NCBI GenBank assembly: GCA_934621295.1
Contig: CAKTVB010000002.1
Coordinates: 345,332-409,331, forward strand
Source: an uncultured Collinsella sp.
Lineage (GTDB): Bacteria > Actinomycetota > Coriobacteriia > Coriobacteriales > Coriobacteriaceae
Length of the DNA: 64,000 nt
Reading direction: 5' to 3'
The stretch's first letter is position 1; each line of letters starts with the position of its first letter. Below, one piece after another: positions 60,427 to 64,000 of the stretch. Under the pieces are notes generated by a model. It was not told the origin of the DNA, searched no databases, and saw only the letters and a list, made by a program, of their open reading frames with translations. Position numbers and translations under genes: made by a program.

Positions 60427-62496
60427 TTATTTAATAAGATACAGTCTCATTGACCCCGACGATAGCACCGGTTCAAAACCAGGAGTTTCATCGTTTATTT
60501 CAGTAATTCCCTTCCAGTCTTTTTTCTTGTATTGGAGATCGCGAGAATAGCACACATGCTTGTCCTCTGCTGTATAGTCGCTACGATCAAGCAGGAGAAC
60601 ATACTTTGCCCCAGTGTTTTCAACGGCATCTTTCACTGTAGAATCCATTGAGATATTACAAAGACCCTTGCGAATAGCGTGACTGTCCTCAGATTCTGCC
60701 GAACCGAGCTTGGCATGATAGTACAGATTCAAGCCGTCGACAGACCAAGCAAATGAGCTGCCATCAACAGGGAGATTAATTATCAGGCTGCCTTTTGGAA
60801 CCACTTCCTTGACTTGTTGAATAAAATCCCGCTCGGCAGCAGTGTAGGCCTGGACACGGTAGCGCGAATAGCCATTATAGAGATCGTAAGAATTAAGCGT
60901 GAAAGCATTGGTCAAATCACTTCTCGAATGATCTTCCCACGCGTACGCGTAATTGAATGGATAGCAATTAAGGAAAAAGAACAATAGGGATATCAGCACC
61001 GCAGATAGATTGAAGCCCAAGTTTCCGGAAAAGCACCTCAGATGCTTAAGCACGCTGTATGCAGCTAGGACCACACCGTGCAAACCAAAATATATAAACG
61101 GTACAAGCGAAATCGCTACCATCGCAGCAATTCGCTCCGGATCCGTGTACCAGAAGCCCGAAAAAAACGAACGGACCTCAGCAGAAAATGCACCCGCACC
61201 GATATAAATCAGCAAAACGATGGCGAAGCTCAAGAAAAACCATCTTTGTACCTTTTCATGGATAAGAACATAGATGGCACCTATTGCAAATAGCGGACAC
61301 AGAAGAACCTGAGGAACCCCGAAGAAGAAAGAGCCGTTAACGGTCGACTGCAGAATACCCTCAAGCGACATACCCCATTCCCAGGTGAAAGAAACAATTC
61401 CGTGCATAAAAGGAAGATTGTAGACAGCCACCCATAGGAGTACGCAAAAAAAGCAAAAGATAATCTGAGCGCACCTAGTTTTTAGGATTGCGCTTTTTGA
61501 AGATTCCTCGGCACGCTGATCCATGATTCCAAACGGAATAATCCTCAGCAAAATAAACGGCGCAATCAAAAGGCAAGTGAAGATGGCGGCATTTGGATGA
61601 ACACCGGCTACGCCGACAAGCGCCAAGACAAAAGTGTAGAACGTTGCCCCGTAAAAGCAAAAACGCTCACCGAAAGAGATAGAACGAATTAACAAGGCAG
61701 CGGCAGCAGGGACCAAACAAAATGCGGCAATATTCGGAAACGGGCCATGAACAGCAAGCATGCGCACGGGAAATGCGACAGAAGCAAACGAAGAAATCGC
61801 AACAATTAAAGGAGACACTTTGGTGTTCTCGCAAATGGAATCTAAAAGTGCCAGGATACCCAACGGATAGGCAAACGCTGTAAAACAAAAAATAGATGCA
61901 TTTTCCGCCACAGACGTTTGAATCCCCGTAAGGGAAACAAGTAGAGCTGCAGGTATGTGCCAAACGATTGGATAATATGATCCGCTACCCAAAAAAGCCG
62001 AGGGAAAGGCAGTCGAATCGTAATAGGTCACTCGTATTGTTGAGTAATTGCCCGAATCGGCGATCGATTTAATCCAGGCGAGATGCGATAGGTTGTCATC
62101 GTACTGAATGAAGGAAGATAACCCGTCGATATTACTCAAAAACAATGCGGCAACGAGGATAGCGCCAACAGCCGCACATATCCCCACCGCTTGCCATGTC
62201 AAGCGACTAACATTTGAAAAACCAGTGGTTGATAGGCGCGACTTTGAATTTATCAGGCGGATGGGAAGAGCAAGCAAGACGACAAAACAAATCGTCAGTA
62301 AGAAAAAAAATGCCACCCCAGTTAAGCCCGACCACGTTCCGATAACACCTGCAACAAGAAAAACAAATGTCGACAGCGCCGGAGCAAAACAGATGAATTG
62401 AGGGTTGAGTTTTTTGAAGCCAAGCCGTAAAAACAGGGTTCCTGGGACAAACAAAATGAACGCGATGATCAAAACAGAAGCAGCAAAAATCCGCAT
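60427..62496 (-). CDS. DUF6541-type polytopic membrane protein, possible GT-C-like transferase
   Basis: A 689-residue protein with roughly 13 membrane helices in the first 520 residues and a soluble C-terminal domain of about 150 residues (from YPFNYAYAWEDHS). The pattern resembles the DUF6541 proteins of actinobacteria and Coriobacteriia, which sit in surface-polysaccharide loci and may use polyprenyl-phosphate sugars. I see an early-loop Asp pair (YDD in SFIQYDDNLSHLAWIKSI) of the kind that GT-C enzymes use. That role is inference. Confidence 0.75.
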   Translation of the reverse strand: MRIFAASVLIIAFILFVPGTLFLRLGFKKLNPQFICFAPALSTFVFLVAGVIGTWSGLTGVAFFFLLTICFVVLLALPIRLINSKSRLSTTGFSNVSRLTWQAVGICAAVGAILVAALFLSNIDGLSSFIQYDDNLSHLAWIKSIADSGNYSTIRVTYYDSTAFPSAFLGSGSYYPIVWHIPAALLVSLTGIQTSVAENASIFCFTAFAYPLGILALLDSICENTKVSPLIVAISSFASVAFPVRMLAVHGPFPNIAAFCLVPAAAALLIRSISFGERFCFYGATFYTFVLALVGVAGVHPNAAIFTCLLIAPFILLRIIPFGIMDQRAEESSKSAILKTRCAQIIFCFFCVLLWVAVYNLPFMHGIVSFTWEWGMSLEGILQSTVNGSFFFGVPQVLLCPLFAIGAIYVLIHEKVQRWFFLSFAIVLLIYIGAGAFSAEVRSFFSGFWYTDPERIAAMVAISLVPFIYFGLHGVVLAAYSVLKHLRCFSGNLGFNLSAVLISLLFFFLNCYPFNYAYAWEDHSRSDLTNAFTLNSYDLYNGYSRYRVQAYTAAERDFIQQVKEVVPKGSLIINLPVDGSSFAWSVDGLNLYYHAKLGSAESEDSHAIRKGLCNISMDSTVKDAVENTGAKYVLLLDRSDYTAEDKHVCYSRDLQYKKKDWKGITEINDETPGFEPVLSSGSMRLYLIK

Positions 62497-62690
62497 TAAT
62501 AACCTCTCGTTAAAAGTACCTCTGGTTAATCAAATGCTAAAGAGCAGCGTACCGGCAAATGAAGCAACCGAATTGAAAACAGCCTGAGGCCTCACATTGC
62601 TTACGGATTTCGTCCACTCCACAATCAAGGTAACAAAAGGAGCGCTTAGTTTATTGAAAACCTCATAAATGAGTTTAAAAAGGTTAAACC

Positions 62691-63023
62691 TTAGCTTCTT
62701 AGCGCAACTTCCTGAATAAGCCCCTCTACCTCCTTACGCAACATCGCAAGCTTGGTCGTATTCGAAAAATCGCGCATGACCAGAACGGCGATCACATATA
62801 CGAAAACAAAATTTGCTGAAGCTTGAAAGCCCAGCAATCCGGCAAAGAAAGAAGCTATCTGCGGAAAAAGAGCCAATACAACAAAACTCAACGAGAAGAA
62901 GAGCCAGAAAATCGAATCCATAACATCGATCTTCGACTTCTTTATTCGTCTAATAATGAAAAGAAGAACCAGCGCGGCGCAAACAATAAGCACAATGCGA
63001 AGCGAAAGAGTCAACCGAATCAC
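62691..63023 (-). CDS. DUF2304 family membrane protein
   Basis: A 110-residue protein with three membrane helices and a short C-terminal coiled coil (FSNTTKLAMLRKEVEGLIQEV). This matches DUF2304, whose members are regularly encoded next to GT2 dolichyl-phosphate-mannose-synthase-like enzymes and are thought to anchor or assist them. Its start overlaps the stop of the GT2 gene by four bases (ATGA), indicating coupled production. The intergenic 62497-62690 that follows shows only a weak stem near 62658. Confidence 0.85.
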   Translation of the reverse strand: MIRLTLSLRIVLIVCAALVLLFIIRRIKKSKIDVMDSIFWLFFSLSFVVLALFPQIASFFAGLLGFQASANFVFVYVIAVLVMRDFSNTTKLAMLRKEVEGLIQEVALRS

Positions 63024-63712
63024 CTAAACCATTGAACGAAGAGAATAGAAGTGCATACGCGAAGCATATACGCAGCAGAACGCGTGAGATTAAGGTAGCT
63101 CTCCCCCGCCGTACGATCGCGCATGGACACCTGGACTTCCTCAACCATTACGCCCTTTCTAATGAGGTGCGCAATGGTCTCAGGCTCAGGGTTGAGTGAC
63201 ATGTCCTTGGCAAACAGTTCAATCATGCGACGGTTGAACATGCGCATGCCAGAAGTGGGATCGCTAACGCGCTTTCCCGTAGTCATTTTCACAATAAACG
63301 TGATGATCCTCGAGCCAAACATACGCGCAGAATGCTCTTTTTTGAATTGAACGAAACGAGAGCCGATGACAATATCTGCGTCCGTATCATCCATTTTCTT
63401 GCGCATTGCGTCAATATACCGTGGCATATGCTGGCCATCCGCATCGAACTGGATGGCATAGCTATAGCCCTTACGGGCCGCATATTTCATGCCGGTCTGG
63501 AAACCCACGGTGAGACCACCGTTAACGGGAAGATCGAGAACAGGATAACCGTTGGCTCGGCAAATCCCGCCAGTTGAGTCAGTCGACCCATCGTTTATTA
63601 CGATGAAGTCGACCTCCGGAGCAACAGCTTTTAACTCTTCAATAGTGTTCTGAAGAGAACCTTCCTCGTTATAGGCAGGAATTATTGCTAAAACTTTGTC
63701 TCGCATATACAT
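63020..63712 (-). CDS. GT2 glycosyltransferase, polyprenyl-phosphate sugar synthase type
   Basis: A 230-residue GT2 enzyme resembling dolichyl-phosphate mannose synthase without the membrane tail. It has IIPAYNEEGSLQNTIEEL, VINDGSTDSTGGICRANG, the DxD motif in IQFDADGQHMP, and VIGSRFVQFKKEHS. With the adjacent DUF2304 protein it would charge a polyprenyl phosphate with a sugar for use by a GT-C-like enzyme such as the DUF6541 neighbour. Start ATG 63712 or ATG 63706 two codons later; GGATTG lies just upstream. Confidence 0.9.
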   Translation of the reverse strand: MYMRDKVLAIIPAYNEEGSLQNTIEELKAVAPEVDFIVINDGSTDSTGGICRANGYPVLDLPVNGGLTVGFQTGMKYAARKGYSYAIQFDADGQHMPRYIDAMRKKMDDTDADIVIGSRFVQFKKEHSARMFGSRIITFIVKMTTGKRVSDPTSGMRMFNRRMIELFAKDMSLNPEPETIAHLIRKGVMVEEVQVSMRDRTAGESYLNLTRSAAYMLRVCTSILFVQWFR

Positions 63713-63952
63713 TCAATCCATTTAAATTTAAATATTCGATTCACCTAATCAGATATGAGCAATTAAAATATTTTACACGAAGACGAGCATGAGAAAGAGA
63801 AACGCTCAAAGCAAACGAAGGTAAAGCAACAACCCCTTGATTATCAACTTCATCCGAACACTTCCCACATTCATCCGCACATGTGCGGATGAATGTGGGA
63901 ACCCGATACCCTGAGGGCCGGACCGGCCGGCCCCGGGAGATCGGAGGACGGC
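63713..63952. other. AT-rich intergenic region at the right end
   Basis: 240 bases. The left part is AT-rich (TTTAAATTTAAATATTC) and probably holds the GT2 promoter. The right part holds a perfect 40-bp palindrome and then abruptly GC-rich DNA leading to a new start codon, suggesting a junction. Confidence 0.5.
63862..63901. repeat. Perfect 40-bp palindrome
   Basis: TTCCCACATTCATCCGCACA is followed immediately by its exact reverse complement, with no spacer. It lies 3' of nothing on either strand. It marks the switch from AT-rich to very GC-rich DNA and lies 51 bases before a new reading frame. Confidence 0.85.
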
Positions 63953-64000
63953 ATGTCCGGGAAGAAAAAGAAGGCGGCCGGGAAGGCGGAGCCGAGGGCC
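63953..64000 (+). CDS. Start of an unidentified reading frame, cut by the window edge
   Basis: ATG 63953 is preceded by GGAGGACGGC. The 16 visible codons encode MSGKKKKAAGKAEPRA, a basic N-terminus. The frame continues past the window. The sharp base-composition change and adjacent palindrome make a mobile-element gene such as a transposase possible, but nothing visible proves it. Confidence 0.45.
   Translation, partial: MSGKKKKAAGKAEPRA

Overview
The window looks like chromosome of a Collinsella-type member of the Coriobacteriia (gut Actinobacteria). This is inferred from gene content, because no database search was possible: a FakA/Asp23-recG-rsmD-coaD cluster, a two-subunit GlgC/GlgD glycogen operon, a GH13-GH77 fusion, metK-priA-def-fmt-rsmB, fermentative AdhE and PEP:PTS fructose genes, in high-GC, strongly codon-biased DNA. 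The codon bias produces long antisense shadow frames, which are left out.

Layout. 0-6.3 kb (minus): partial coiled-coil gene, coaD, rsmD, recG, a FakA-like kinase, Asp23 protein, rpmB. 6.3-10.4 kb (plus): a 586-base regulatory region with two LacI-type palindromes, then adhE and a small phosphotransferase. 10.4-12 kb (minus): thiN and a HAD phosphatase. 12.2-21.2 kb (plus): glgB-glgP-glgC-glgD-glgA, followed by the GH13-GH77 fusion and an FmdB-type zinc ribbon. 25-31.8 kb (minus): metK-priA-def-fmt-rsmB. 32-38.4 kb (plus): AEC transporter, gltX, serine dehydratase with a highly structured leader, and an L,D-transpeptidase. 38.4-40.7 kb: divergent TetR regulator and radical SAM protein. 40.9-46.1 kb: a flippase-like membrane protein, three tRNA genes, cca and pepC. 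46.2-47.2 kb: a REP-associated tyrosine transposase (RAYT). 47.2-55.1 kb: two 1-phosphofructokinase-like kinases, ptsI, ptsH, a fructose EIIBCA permease and a divergent RpiR regulator. 55.1-56 kb: a RelE/Phd-type toxin-antitoxin pair and tRNA-Arg. 56-63.7 kb: a surface-glycan cluster with AT-richer intergenic DNA (three-domain glycosyltransferase, acyltransferase, DUF6541, DUF2304, GT2). The window ends with a perfect 40-bp palindrome and the start of another reading frame.

The most interesting system is in 40.7-51.9 kb. Six copies of a 34-bp palindromic element with an invariant loop core (CGACAGGTTTA) lie between genes, mostly just 3' of a coding region in the sense direction. One copy has a compensatory double change in the stem. 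Two copies in opposite orientation flank the RAYT gene. This is the arrangement expected of a REP/RAYT (REPtron) domesticated-transposase system, here in an actinobacterium and with a stem-loop unlike the proteobacterial REPs I know. Secondary leads are the three-tier inverted repeat ahead of the serine dehydratase, histone-H1-like tails on GlgA and GlgB, the paired operators before adhE, the fused glycosyltransferase, and the terminal palindrome.
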